DNA of 64,000 bases, taken from assembly GCF_003667275.1 (NCBI RefSeq), contig NZ_RCNV01000001.1:186001-250000 (forward strand), written 5' to 3'. A program made the position numbers and the translations under genes. The notes below the pieces were generated by a model. It worked only from the letters and a program-made list of their open reading frames with translations. It was not told the origin of the DNA and did no database searches. The first letter of the stretch is position 1, and every line of letters begins with the position of its first letter. Source of the DNA: Mesonia aquimarina. Lineage in GTDB: Bacteria > Bacteroidota > Bacteroidia > Flavobacteriales > Flavobacteriaceae. Below are positions 45,256 to 54,012 of the stretch, one piece after another.

Positions 45256-47547
45256 TCAATCTTTTTCCTTATCATCTTTTTTTCCCTTAAGAAATGAGAA
45301 AAAACCGCCATCTTTTTCTTCTTCTTCAAATTTCTTTTCTTTCTTCTCTTTGCCTCCAAAAAGACGTTTAAAGAAACCATCTTTTTTGGCAGTATCACAG
45401 TCTAACATTTTTAAAATATCATCAGAAGGTTCATCAAATTTAGCTTGCGTTATGGAGTTAAAATTTTTATTAGCATTCATTTTTTGCATCATTTTTGCGA
45501 AAATCGGTAAGGCAGAATTTGCACCTTGTCCTAATCCGGTAGAAGAAAATCCTATTCTATGATCATCATTTCCTACCCAAACCACGGTCACTAATTTTGG
45601 TGTTACACCTACAAACCAGCCGTCTTTATTGTCTTGTGTAGTTCCTGTTTTTCCGGCAATATCGTTACGTAAATTATAAGTTGAGCGCAATCGTTTGGCA
45701 GTTCCTTCATTTACCGTGCTTTGCATTATTTCTACCATCAAATCTCTCGTTTCATTACTAAAAGCTTTTTCGGTAGATTTTTCAGGAGAAAATTCAGCTA
45801 AAGTCTTTCCATTTTTATCTTCAATTTTTGTGATGAAAAATGGAGTAGAAGGGGAGCTGTTATTTACAAAGGAAGTATAAGCTTTTGCTAACTCAGCTAA
45901 ATGCAGTTCAGCAGATCCTAACGCAATAGAAGGAACTTCTTTAATCTCACTTTCAATACCCATTTTTTGAGCTTGAGAAATTACATTGTTAATTCCTGTT
46001 TCTTGTAAAACTTTTACGGCTATGGTATTTATAGATCTACTCAATGCAAATTCAATAGAATAGTTTAAATCTTCATCATATTTATCTGAAGCATTTGTAG
46101 GCGTCCAATTTTTTTCATCGGTATAAGTAACAGCTTTTATAGAAAAATGTTCGCAAGGATCCATTCCATTTTCTAAAGCGGCTGTATATACAATTGGCTT
46201 AAAAGTGGAGCCAACTTGTCGTTTGCTTTGCAAGACGTGATCATAATTAAAATAGCGGTAATCTATACCGCCAATATAAGCTCTAACTGCACCGGATTGT
46301 GGTTCTAATGCTAAAAGTCCTGAGTTTAAAAATTTTAAGTAATGTGCTAAACTATCTAAGGTTGAAATATTTTCTACTCGATTTCCTTCCCAATTAAATA
46401 CTTCAGTTTTTTTCGCAATTTTTAAAGAATCAATAATTTGCTCTTCCTTTAAACCTTGCTTTTTTAATTTTTTAGCCAAACTTATTTGAAGTTTTTCATC
46501 TAGCCAAGGTGCATTTTTTCCGTAAGCATTTTCAAATGCAGCTTGTAGTTTTTGCATATGTTCTTTCATGGCCTCCTCTGCATACTGCTGCAATTGATGA
46601 TCTAAAGTGGTGTAAACTTTTAATCCATCGGTGTTGATGTTATAAGAAGATCCATCAGCTTTTTTTATTGATTTTTCTTCTAAAACTTTTTCTAGTTGTC
46701 GTTTGATTTGTTGTTTAAAATAAGCTGCAGATCCGTCTGAAGTAGCATAGTCTTGATAATCTAATTCTATTTTACTTTGCATAGCTTGTCTACTGCTAGC
46801 TTCAGAAATGTAACCGTATTTGGTCATTTGTTGCAGAACTACATCTCTGCGTAACTGACTTCGTTCAGGAAATAATCGTGGATTATAACTATGATTTGCT
46901 TTTAAACTGCCAATTAAAGTTGCTGCTTCAGGTAGATTTAACTCAGAAGTTGGGCTATTAAAGAACTTATTAGCAGCACTTTCTATTCCGTAAGTATTGT
47001 CGCTAAAAGGAACTGTATTTAAGTATAGAGTTAAAATTTCTTTTTTAGAATAAATTTCTTCAATTCGCTTAGCTACAATACTTTCACGTACTTTATTTAC
47101 AACAATACTTAAATAGCCGTAATCATTTCTTCCGTATAAGTTTTTAGCTAATTGAAGTGTAATTGTACTTCCGCCACCGGAAGATTCGTCAGATAATAAA
47201 ATGGTTTTAAAAAATACTCGAAGTAAACTTTTATTGTCTACGCCGTCATGTTCATAAAAGCGAACATCTTCTGTTGCAATTAAGGCATCTATTAAATGTT
47301 GCGGAAAATCATTATAAGCAATAGACTCACGATCGTAGGTGTAAAATTTACCAATTAAAACTTCGTCTTTATCTAATACTTGTGTTGCTTGGCTTTGGTT
47401 AAGTTGTGCCAATTCTTTTACGGAAGGAATTTTTCCCCATAAACCAAAATATATACTGGCGTAAAAGCCAAAAAATAAAATTAGTAGTCCCAAAATAATT
47501 CGTGAACCCCATTTTACCCAACGGTTTTTAAAAAGCTTTTTCATCAT
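45256..47547 (-). CDS. Penicillin-binding protein 1A-type transglycosylase/transpeptidase
   Basis: 763-residue class A PBP that polymerises and cross-links peptidoglycan. One membrane anchor (15-35); the GT51 domain with the catalytic Glu in ATEDVRFYEHDGVD (residues 91-104), GGSTITLQLAKNLYGR and KRIEEIYSKKEILTLYLN; then the transpeptidase with QVGSTFKPIVYTAALENG, SxN-like SRSINTIAV and KTGTTQDNKDGWFV. The C-terminus carries a strongly basic/acidic tail of about 45 residues (FGGKEKKEKKFEEEEK). Alternative ATG is the second codon. Confidence 0.95.
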   Translation of the reverse strand: MMKKLFKNRWVKWGSRIILGLLILFFGFYASIYFGLWGKIPSVKELAQLNQSQATQVLDKDEVLIGKFYTYDRESIAYNDFPQHLIDALIATEDVRFYEHDGVDNKSLLRVFFKTILLSDESSGGGSTITLQLAKNLYGRNDYGYLSIVVNKVRESIVAKRIEEIYSKKEILTLYLNTVPFSDNTYGIESAANKFFNSPTSELNLPEAATLIGSLKANHSYNPRLFPERSQLRRDVVLQQMTKYGYISEASSRQAMQSKIELDYQDYATSDGSAAYFKQQIKRQLEKVLEEKSIKKADGSSYNINTDGLKVYTTLDHQLQQYAEEAMKEHMQKLQAAFENAYGKNAPWLDEKLQISLAKKLKKQGLKEEQIIDSLKIAKKTEVFNWEGNRVENISTLDSLAHYLKFLNSGLLALEPQSGAVRAYIGGIDYRYFNYDHVLQSKRQVGSTFKPIVYTAALENGMDPCEHFSIKAVTYTDEKNWTPTNASDKYDEDLNYSIEFALSRSINTIAVKVLQETGINNVISQAQKMGIESEIKEVPSIALGSAELHLAELAKAYTSFVNNSSPSTPFFITKIEDKNGKTLAEFSPEKSTEKAFSNETRDLMVEIMQSTVNEGTAKRLRSTYNLRNDIAGKTGTTQDNKDGWFVGVTPKLVTVVWVGNDDHRIGFSSTGLGQGANSALPIFAKMMQKMNANKNFNSITQAKFDEPSDDILKMLDCDTAKKDGFFKRLFGGKEKKEKKFEEEEKDGGFFSFLKGKKDDKEKD

Positions 47548-47605
47548 AATTTACAAAGAAAATATATATTTTTTGTTAAACTTTTCTTTTGTAAAGAGTT
47601 TAACA

Positions 47606-48385
47606 TTAAGCTTTGTTTTTTTCAAAAGAATGATAACGAGAAAGGCTTATAATGAAAATACCATAACTTAGTAAACCTGCGGCTGTAATTGCCATTAAAA
47701 GTCCGCCGTATTCAGAATCTCTTAAAAAAGAGAAAGCCTCTTTTGTTCCTTTAATGTTTTCATTTCCTGTAACAAATCCTGCGCGTAAAAAAAAATAAGC
47801 TATAATTCCTACTACCACAGCACGTGCATAAAAACCTAAATAGCCTAGATATTTTATAATTTTATAAGCTTTTAAATCTTTAATATGAAAATTTTCTAAC
47901 ACCTTACCCTGCAGTGCTTTAATTAAGTGAAAAATTGCTTTTCCAGCTAAACTTAATCCTATAATTATAAAAAGAATACTAACCAATTGCTGATCAAATT
48001 TATCTAATAAAAATGAACTAGAATTAGATCCGCCAGAAGAAAAAACGTGCTTTAATGCTAAACCAGCAATAGCAATGTAAGCAAAAGCACTAATAAAAAG
48101 TCCTATTTTTTCAAAAATACCTTTGGTAGAATTACCAATGTTCTCAGGATCTTGAAATACTTGTATAAATCGCCAAATAGCATAAGATAATAAACCTGCT
48201 GCAAGCGCAATTAATAATACTTTTCCGAACGGTTGTTTTTTTATAAAATCTAATGCCTGACTTTTGCCAGAAGTATCACCTCCTAAATTTAAAGCTGCCA
48301 GTAAAGTTAAAAAGCCAACAATTGCGTAAATAAATCCCATGGAAATAAATCCAGTTCTTGCAATTATTTTTGTAGAATTATTCAT
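47606..48385 (-). CDS. DUF1206 membrane protein
   Basis: 259 residues in three tandem two-helix repeats, the DUF1206 form: ARTGFISMGFIYAIVGFLTL, LSYAIWRFIQVFQDPE, GLSLAGKAIFHLIKALQG and GFYARAVVVGIIAYFFL. Integral membrane, function unknown. It is divergent from the SDR gene. Confidence 0.88.
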   Translation of the reverse strand: MNNSTKIIARTGFISMGFIYAIVGFLTLLAALNLGGDTSGKSQALDFIKKQPFGKVLLIALAAGLLSYAIWRFIQVFQDPENIGNSTKGIFEKIGLFISAFAYIAIAGLALKHVFSSGGSNSSSFLLDKFDQQLVSILFIIIGLSLAGKAIFHLIKALQGKVLENFHIKDLKAYKIIKYLGYLGFYARAVVVGIIAYFFLRAGFVTGNENIKGTKEAFSFLRDSEYGGLLMAITAAGLLSYGIFIISLSRYHSFEKNKA

Positions 48386-48544
48386 AAAATTTAGATATTT
48401 CAGAAAGATACTATAGTTTTTTGAAGAAAAAGTACCACTATAAAATTTAACAAGTATTTATTACACGTTAAAAACTTCCTAAACCAAAATATTTCACACC
48501 GATTTCAATGTTCAGTTTTTATCTTTATAAAAAAACAAAACAAT

Positions 48545-49273
48545 ATGAATAAATTACAAAATAAAGTAGCATTAGTTACCGGAGGTAGTAAAGGAATTGG
48601 TTATGGCGTTGCCGAAGCACTTTTAGCCGAAGGGATAAACGTAGCAGTAACCAGCAGGTCTTTGCAATCTGCAGAAGATGCGGCAGATAAATTAAATAAA
48701 AATAATTCAGCAAAAGCCATAGGAGTAAAGGCTGATGTGAGAAATTTGATTGATCAAGAAGAAGCTGTTAGAAAAATTATTCAGGAATTTGGTCAGTTGG
48801 ATTTTGTAATTGCCAATGCCGGCTTAGGACATTTTGGAAATATTACTGAAATAACAGATAAACAATGGCGTGAAACAATCGATACCAATTTAACCGGAGT
48901 TTTTTATACCGCTAAATCTACTGTTGAAGAGCTTAAAAAATCAAAAGGATATTTTATTAGTATTTCAAGTTTAGCAGGTACCAATTTTTTCCCTGGCGGA
49001 ACCGCATACAATGCTAGTAAATTTGGGTTAACCGGTTTTACACAAGCCTTAATGTTAGATTTACGTCAAGATGGTGTAAGCGTTTCTACTATTATGCCGG
49101 GTTCAGTTTCAACCTATTTTAATGGAAATAATCCTGAAGAAAAACAAGAAAATGAAGCTTGGAAAATTCAGAAAGAAGATTTAGGTGAATTGGTTGTTGA
49201 TCTATTTAAAATGAACAAACGCAGCTTGCCAAGTAAAATTGAAATTAGACCATCACAACCGCCAAAAAAATAA
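48545..49273 (+). CDS. Short-chain dehydrogenase/reductase
   Basis: 242 residues, classical SDR. Cofactor motif TGGSKGIGYGVAEAL, VIANAGLGHFG, catalytic Ser in FISISSLAGT and YNASKFGLTG for Tyr-x3-Lys. Basic residues after the second strand (VTSRS) suggest NADPH. Substrate unknown. The aldo/keto reductase gene starts 2 bases after the stop, so the pair forms a small redox operon. Confidence 0.93.
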   Translation: MNKLQNKVALVTGGSKGIGYGVAEALLAEGINVAVTSRSLQSAEDAADKLNKNNSAKAIGVKADVRNLIDQEEAVRKIIQEFGQLDFVIANAGLGHFGNITEITDKQWRETIDTNLTGVFYTAKSTVEELKKSKGYFISISSLAGTNFFPGGTAYNASKFGLTGFTQALMLDLRQDGVSVSTIMPGSVSTYFNGNNPEEKQENEAWKIQKEDLGELVVDLFKMNKRSLPSKIEIRPSQPPKK

Positions 49274-49275
49274 AA

Positions 49276-50229
49276 ATGGAACTTAAAAAATTAGGAAATA
49301 CAAAACTTGAAACACCGCCAATTGTCTTTGGGGGAAACGTTTTTGGTTGGACCTTAAACGAAAAAGAGTCTTTTAGAATTCTTGATGAACTTTTTGACAA
49401 AGGCTTTAGATGCATAGATACTGCAGATGTTTATTCGCGTTGGGCCAGCGGTAACGAAGGTGGAGAATCTGAACGAATTATCGGGAAATGGATGAAAGAT
49501 CGTAACTGCAGAAACCAAATCACGCTAGCTACAAAAGTTGGTTCGAGTATGGAGCAGGGGGGAAGTAAAGATATTTCTAAAAAGCATATTTTAAATGCTG
49601 CAACAGACTCCTTAAAACGACTACAAACTGATCATATAGATTTGTATTTCACACATTGGGATGATGAAAAGACACCAGTAACAGAAACATTATCTGCCTA
49701 TGAACAGCTTATAAAAGAAGGTAAAGTTAGATATATTGGTGCCTCAAATTTATCGGCAGATCGATTAGAAGATTCATTAAAAGCAGCTAAAGAAAATAGT
49801 TTGCCAAAATATGAAGTTTTTCAACCGGAATATAATTTATTAGAACGCGAACATTTTGAGAAAAATATTAAACCTGTTTGTGATAATTATAATTTATCGG
49901 TTACTAATTATTTTTCTTTAGCCAGCGGATTTTTAACCGGTAAATATCGAAAAGAATCTGATTTTGAAGGAAAAGCTCGTAAAGATTTCGTTGAAAAATA
50001 TTTAAATAGAAGAGGTTTAGAAACCTTAAACACTTTAGATGAAATTGCAGAAGCACATAAAACAACCAATGCATCTGTAGCTTTAGCTTGGCTAATGCAA
50101 CAACCGAGTATTACAGCACCAATTGCAAGTGCCACAAAATCTTCTCATATAAATGCTTTTATAAAAGCAATAGAGTTAAATCTTTCTAAGGAAGAAATAG
50201 GAAGATTAAATGAAGTAAGTAAAAAATAA
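49276..50229 (+). CDS. Aldo/keto reductase
   Basis: 317 residues, AKR TIM barrel: FGGNVFGWTL, CIDTADVYSRWASG (catalytic Asp/Tyr), TLATKVGSSM (Lys), DLYFTHWDDEKTP (His) and YEQLIKEGKVRYIGASN. Member of the YcsN/IolS-like branch acting on carbonyls with NADPH. Co-transcribed with the SDR gene. The stop is followed directly by a terminator that mainly serves the convergent sigma factor gene. Confidence 0.93.
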   Translation: MELKKLGNTKLETPPIVFGGNVFGWTLNEKESFRILDELFDKGFRCIDTADVYSRWASGNEGGESERIIGKWMKDRNCRNQITLATKVGSSMEQGGSKDISKKHILNAATDSLKRLQTDHIDLYFTHWDDEKTPVTETLSAYEQLIKEGKVRYIGASNLSADRLEDSLKAAKENSLPKYEVFQPEYNLLEREHFEKNIKPVCDNYNLSVTNYFSLASGFLTGKYRKESDFEGKARKDFVEKYLNRRGLETLNTLDEIAEAHKTTNASVALAWLMQQPSITAPIASATKSSHINAFIKAIELNLSKEEIGRLNEVSKK

Positions 50230-50233
50230 AAAA

Positions 50234-50254
50234 AAGCCCCAAATTTTGGGGCTT
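50234..50254 (-). terminator. Terminator after the sigma factor gene
   Basis: AAGCCCCA (50234-50241) pairs with TGGGGCTT (50247-50254); on the minus strand a long T-run follows. Confidence 0.9.
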
Positions 50255-50259
50255 AAAAT

Positions 50260-51126
50260 TTATCCTAAATATTTTTTTAATATTTTATTTTTAGACTGAT
50301 GTTTTAATCGTCTAATTCCTTTTTCTCTGATTTGGCGAACACGCTCTCTACTTAAATCAAACGTATCACCAATTTCTTGTAAAGTCATTGCGGGTTGATT
50401 TCCAATTCCGTAATTTAAACGAATTACGTCTGCTTCTCTTGTAGATAAAGTATCTAAGGCTCTATTAATTTCAATACTTAAAGAGTCTAGCATTAAATTA
50501 TCGTCTGGTGTTGGAGACTCCCCAGAACTTAATACATCATATAAGTTAGAATCATTTTCACCTTCTTTAAAAGGCGCATCCATAGATAAATGACGACCAG
50601 AATTTTTCATAGCGGCTTTTACCTGAGAAATTGCCATATCTAATTCTTTTGCAACTTCTTCAGCAGAAGGCGGACGCTGCAAGGCTTGTTCTAAATGAGA
50701 ATAAGTTTTGTTGATTTTATTAATGACTCCAATTTTATTTAATGGAAGTCTAACCACACGAGATTGTTCTGCAAGTGCTTGAAGAATAGATTGTCTAATC
50801 CACCAAACAGCGTAAGAAATAAACTTAAATCCTCTAGTTTCATCAAATCGTTTAGCAGCTTTTACCAAACCAACATTTCCTTCATTAATTAAATCAGGTA
50901 GTTTTAAACCTTGATTTTGATATTGTTTTGCTACAGAAACAACAAACCTTAAGTTTGCATTGGTCAACTTTTCCAAGGCTCTTTGGTCACCTTCTCTAAT
51001 CTTTTGAGCTAATTCCACTTCTTCTTCAGCGGTAATTAACTCTACCTTACTAATGTCTTGAAGGTACTTATCTAGTGATTTGGATTCACGATTGGTAACC
51101 TGCTTGGTAATTTTAAGCTGTCTCAT
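50260..51126 (-). CDS. rpoD: Primary RNA polymerase sigma factor (RpoD/SigA)
   Basis: 288 residues, the short form of group 1 sigma-70 used by Bacteroidota, lacking the long N-terminal region 1.1. Region 1.2 [20 protein letters not shown], region 2 [20 protein letters not shown] then [19 protein letters not shown], region 3 [13 protein letters not shown], region 4 [20 protein letters not shown]. It recognises the TTG/TAnnTTTG promoters seen in this window. Single-gene unit ending in a good terminator. Confidence 0.95.
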   Translation of the reverse strand: MRQLKITKQVTNRESKSLDKYLQDISKVELITAEEEVELAQKIREGDQRALEKLTNANLRFVVSVAKQYQNQGLKLPDLINEGNVGLVKAAKRFDETRGFKFISYAVWWIRQSILQALAEQSRVVRLPLNKIGVINKINKTYSHLEQALQRPPSAEEVAKELDMAISQVKAAMKNSGRHLSMDAPFKEGENDSNLYDVLSSGESPTPDDNLMLDSLSIEINRALDTLSTREADVIRLNYGIGNQPAMTLQEIGDTFDLSRERVRQIREKGIRRLKHQSKNKILKKYLG

Positions 51127-51231
51127 ATATTAGGATTTGTTTTTGTATGTTATCAAGTTTTATTATACTAAAAACGATTGATATAACCAAATTATTCTAT
51201 ATAAAAAATCTATAGTGCTATAAGCATAAAA

Positions 51232-51265
51232 AAAATCACAGAACAATATTTTGCTCTGTGATTTT
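51232..51265 (-). terminator. Terminator after the FKBP gene
   Basis: AAAATCACAGA (51232-51242) pairs with TCTGTGATTTT (51255-51265); T-run on the minus strand. Confidence 0.9.
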
Positions 51266-51284
51266 AAATATCTTGAAAATAAAA

Positions 51285-51713
51285 TTACTTAATCTCGATT
51301 AATTCAACTTCAAAAGTTAAATCTTGTCCAGCAAGTGGGTGGTTTGCATCAACTACAATTGCTTCGTCTTTTACTTCAGCAACTCTTAATTGACGCTCTG
51401 TTCCGTCAGGATTTTTAGACACTAAGCCCATTCCTACTTCTGGCTCTATTTCTTGAGGAAGTTGACTTTTTGGAACTTCCATAAAAAGCTCATCTTTAGC
51501 GTCACCGTAAGCTTCGTCTTTAGAAATCTCAATGGTTTTTTTCTGGTTAACTTCCATATCGATAAGACCGTTTTCAAGCCCCGGAATAATCTGTCCACCT
51601 CCAACAGTAAATTCGATAGGCTCTCTTTCTAAAGAACTATCAAAAACTTGTCCGTTGTTCAATTTTCCGGTGTAATGAATTTTTACAGTGTCATTTTGCT
51701 TAACTTGGCTCAT
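51285..51713 (-). CDS. FKBP-type peptidyl-prolyl isomerase (SlyD-like)
   Basis: 142 residues: FKBP core GKLNNGQVFDSSLEREPIEF, GGGQIIPGLENGLIDM and the inserted chaperone flap (KDEAYGDAKDELFMEVPKSQ), with the return strand DANHPLAGQDLTFEVEL. It lacks the His-rich metal tail of E. coli SlyD. A cytoplasmic folding catalyst. A consensus promoter lies 69 bases upstream. Confidence 0.94.
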   Translation of the reverse strand: MSQVKQNDTVKIHYTGKLNNGQVFDSSLEREPIEFTVGGGQIIPGLENGLIDMEVNQKKTIEISKDEAYGDAKDELFMEVPKSQLPQEIEPEVGMGLVSKNPDGTERQLRVAEVKDEAIVVDANHPLAGQDLTFEVELIEIK

Positions 51714-51781
51714 AAAATATTTTTTTCTGTTTATAAAATATTGAAAATGAAGTATTTTACTCCAATTTCATTTTAGAAGTG

Positions 51782-51811
51782 CAAAGCTATGAGAATTTAA
51801 TTGAAAACCAA
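51782..51811 (-). promoter_or_regulatory. Consensus promoter of the FKBP gene
   Basis: On the minus strand TTG (51811-51809), 19-base spacer, TAGCTTTG (51789-51782): a full match to the Bacteroidota consensus. The leader is about 60 bases. Confidence 0.75.
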
Positions 51812-51953
51812 GGACTTAAGCTGTTTTTATTGGGCTTTTAAGAAAGATTAACACTGCTACAATCATATTTTATAATTACAAAATTCTATCAATTTTAAGA
51901 TTTAATTAATTAAATTCTTAGTTTTAATAGCTAATTTTAAATCAAAAATCTAT

Positions 51954-52106
51954 ATGAGCGTAAAAAAAGGACACGATAATACAGAAGAAGATTACATTTT
52001 ACAGGACAACAAAAAAACAAGAATTGGTACAGGTTTTATTATTGTTGTACTCATTTTACTCATAACCGCGGTTGTAATATCAGGTTTTTATATGCAGTGG
52101 TGGTAA
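51954..52106 (+). CDS. Small single-pass membrane peptide (50 residues)
   Basis: ATG at 51954 to TAA at 52104-52106. A charged N-terminus (MSVKKGHDNTEEDYILQDNK) and one membrane helix (TGFIIVVLILLITAVVISGF) ending YMQWW. Good candidate for a real gene: balanced composition, clear topology, own terminator 26 bases after its stop. Function unknown. Confidence 0.75.
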   Translation: MSVKKGHDNTEEDYILQDNKKTRIGTGFIIVVLILLITAVVISGFYMQWW

Positions 52107-52132
52107 ATAGACTAATTAACCAAACTTCATCG

Positions 52133-52171
52133 ACAAGCTTCATAAGTTAAATTTATGAAGCTTGTTTTTTT
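52133..52171 (+). terminator. Terminator after the 50-residue peptide gene
   Basis: ACAAGCTTCATAA (52133-52145) pairs with TTATGAAGCTTGT (52153-52165), followed by seven Ts. A perfect 13-base-pair stem. Confidence 0.9.
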
Positions 52172-52180
52172 AGTAAACTA

Positions 52181-52250
52181 CCTCGGGGCAAGCCCACTAG
52201 GCATTAGTTGGAAACAAATTTTTAAAATCGAGGCAAGCCTCGGGCTATTA
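52181..52250. repeat. Intergenic GC-rich repeat with two TCGRGGCAAGCC cores
   Basis: Two near-identical cores, TCGGGGCAAGCC (52183-52194) and TCGAGGCAAGCC (52228-52239), 45 bases apart. The second forms the perfect palindrome CGAGGCAAGCCTCG (52229-52242), the first GGGCAAGCCC (52186-52195). Base composition is clearly richer in GC than the neighbours. It resembles interspersed intergenic elements I recall from other flavobacteria; origin unproven. Confidence 0.6.
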
Positions 52251-52270
52251 AACCCTTTAGCGACGCCAAT

Positions 52271-52302
52271 AAAAAAGCGATAAAACTTTCGTCTTATCGC
52301 TT
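52271..52302 (-). terminator. Terminator after the OmpA gene
   Basis: AAGCGATAA (52275-52283) pairs with TTATCGCTT (52294-52302); on the minus strand a T-run follows. Confidence 0.85.
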
Positions 52303-52330
52303 GAGTTGTTACGTGGCGGATTATTTAAGC

Positions 52331-53164
52331 TTAAGAAGTTTCTTCTAACATTGCTAAAAATTTATCTAGGTTTGGTAGAATAATAATTTTTGTACGCCTG
52401 TTTTTTTCTCTTCCATTTGCTGAAGCATTATCTGCAATAGGTGAGAAGCTGCTTCTTCCGGCCGCGATGAGTTGCTTTCCATCTACATCATATTTATTTT
52501 GAAGAATTCGTACAATGGAAGTGGCACGACGAACGCTTAAATCCCAATTATCTTCTAAATAAGAATCTTCAACAATTGTTCTATTATCAGTGTGACCTTC
52601 AACTAAAACTTCCATTGCTGGTTCTGAATTAACCACTTTGGCAATTTTTTCTAAGAGAGTATTTGCCTTAGGATGTACCCAAGAACTACCGCTTTTAAAC
52701 AGCAATTTATCTGAAACGGTAATTTGTACTATTGTTTTATCTACGCTAATATCAATACCATCGGTATCATTCTCATTAAACGATTTTGTTAAATTATAGC
52801 TTACTGCTAAATCAATAGAATCGCTTAAAGTTTTAGCTTCAGCTAATTTTTTTGGGTCAACTTTCTTTAAAGTTTCGCGCATGGCTTTTTTAGAATTTTC
52901 TGACACAGCAGTCATATTTTCTACCATTTCTAATTTTTTGTCATTTTCTTCTTGAAGTGAACTTATTTTTGAATAATAACTGTCGACTTTTTCTTCAATT
53001 TGAGCATATTTCTCTTGGCACTCTTCTTTTTCAACGCGAGTTTTTACCAATTCACTTTTAGTTTGATCTAGTTCTGATTGTACTTCAGTAAATTTCTTTT
53101 TCGAAACGCAAGAACTCAATACAATAGCTGAAGCAATTGCGCCTAACATGATTTGTTTTTTCAT
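52331..53164 (-). CDS. OmpA-family peptidoglycan-binding lipoprotein
   Basis: 277 residues. An SPII signal (MKKQIMLGAIASAIVLSSC) is followed by a long coiled coil (about 25-100, EVQSELDQTKSELVKTRVEK) and a C-terminal OmpA domain with LLFKSGSSWVHPKANTLLEK, VLVEGHTDNRT, DLSVRRATSIVRILQ and GREKNRRTKIIILP. It tethers outer membrane to cell wall. I start at MKKQI (53164); an in-frame ATG two codons upstream exists. Confidence 0.94.
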   Translation of the reverse strand: MKKQIMLGAIASAIVLSSCVSKKKFTEVQSELDQTKSELVKTRVEKEECQEKYAQIEEKVDSYYSKISSLQEENDKKLEMVENMTAVSENSKKAMRETLKKVDPKKLAEAKTLSDSIDLAVSYNLTKSFNENDTDGIDISVDKTIVQITVSDKLLFKSGSSWVHPKANTLLEKIAKVVNSEPAMEVLVEGHTDNRTIVEDSYLEDNWDLSVRRATSIVRILQNKYDVDGKQLIAAGRSSFSPIADNASANGREKNRRTKIIILPNLDKFLAMLEETS

Positions 53165-53337
53165 AGTCATTTTTTAGTTTGTAATTTTCTATAGGAGATA
53201 ATCGATAAAAAATATCCTTTCGTATTTCAGTACTCTTATTGTTTTGTTAAAAGTAAATTATGCTTTTAATATTTGGCTGAATTTTTGCTTCATGTAAATC
53301 AATAGAAAATGATTACATTTACTTAGAATAAATTTTA

Positions 53338-54006
53338 ATGATGAAAAAATTAATTTGCTTATCACTTTTTTTTCTGATTGGTTTTTCAGGTTTTTCTCAA
53401 CTAGATAAATCTACAAGAACCTCTTCAGGGAGTATGTTTAGTAGTTCGTCGCTGAATACATCTTCTGAATTATCTACTTCAACACCTAGCTTGTCAAAAA
53501 AGAATAGTGGACTTATGCGCAGTTACAGCGATAAAACCAGTCTAGAACCCAAAGATGAAAAATTAGATATTACTAAAGATGAAGGTTTTATAGATCCTGA
53601 ACAAAAATTTGAAGCACGTTATTTACAAAATTTAGGAAATGAGCGTAAAATGAGTGAAAAATTTATGCGTGATGAAAGTTTAGGCGAAGTAATTAGCAAC
53701 GGAAAATATGTAAAAATAGTTTGTCGAGATCATCAAGCTGTAGATGGCGACTTAGTTAGAATTTACGTGAATGGTAAAATTCAAGCCGATAAAATTTATT
53801 TAGAATCTCGTTTTAAAGAAGTATATATTCAACTTGAAAAGGGGTTTAATAAAATAGAAATAGAAGCATTAAATCAAGGAAGTTCTGGTCCAAATACGGC
53901 TGCATTTAAAGTTTATGACGATCAACAACGGGTTATTTCAATGAATGAATGGAATTTAGCTACTGGTTATAAAGCTTCACTTATGGTCGTAAAAAATAAA
54001 GATTAG
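53338..54006 (+). CDS. Secreted Ser/Thr-rich hypothetical protein
   Basis: 222 residues. Signal peptide (MMKKLICLSLFFLIGFSGFSQ), a low-complexity Ser/Thr-rich stretch (SGSMFSSSSLNTSSELSTST), then a beta-sandwich-like C-terminal domain (IVCRDHQAVDGDLVRIYVNG, QLEKGFNKIEIEALNQGSSG, TAAFKVYDD). No named family is certain; similar proteins occur in flavobacteria. It precedes the FNT gene by 6 bases and is probably co-transcribed. Confidence 0.75.
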   Translation: MMKKLICLSLFFLIGFSGFSQLDKSTRTSSGSMFSSSSLNTSSELSTSTPSLSKKNSGLMRSYSDKTSLEPKDEKLDITKDEGFIDPEQKFEARYLQNLGNERKMSEKFMRDESLGEVISNGKYVKIVCRDHQAVDGDLVRIYVNGKIQADKIYLESRFKEVYIQLEKGFNKIEIEALNQGSSGPNTAAFKVYDDQQRVISMNEWNLATGYKASLMVVKNKD

Positions 54007-54012
54007 TTTTTA

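Noticed and set aside
45256-45400. Charged C-terminal tail of the penicillin-binding protein as a frameshift product
   Set aside because: The frame is continuous, and acidic/basic tails are common at C-termini in this genome (TamB, ParC, GyrA).
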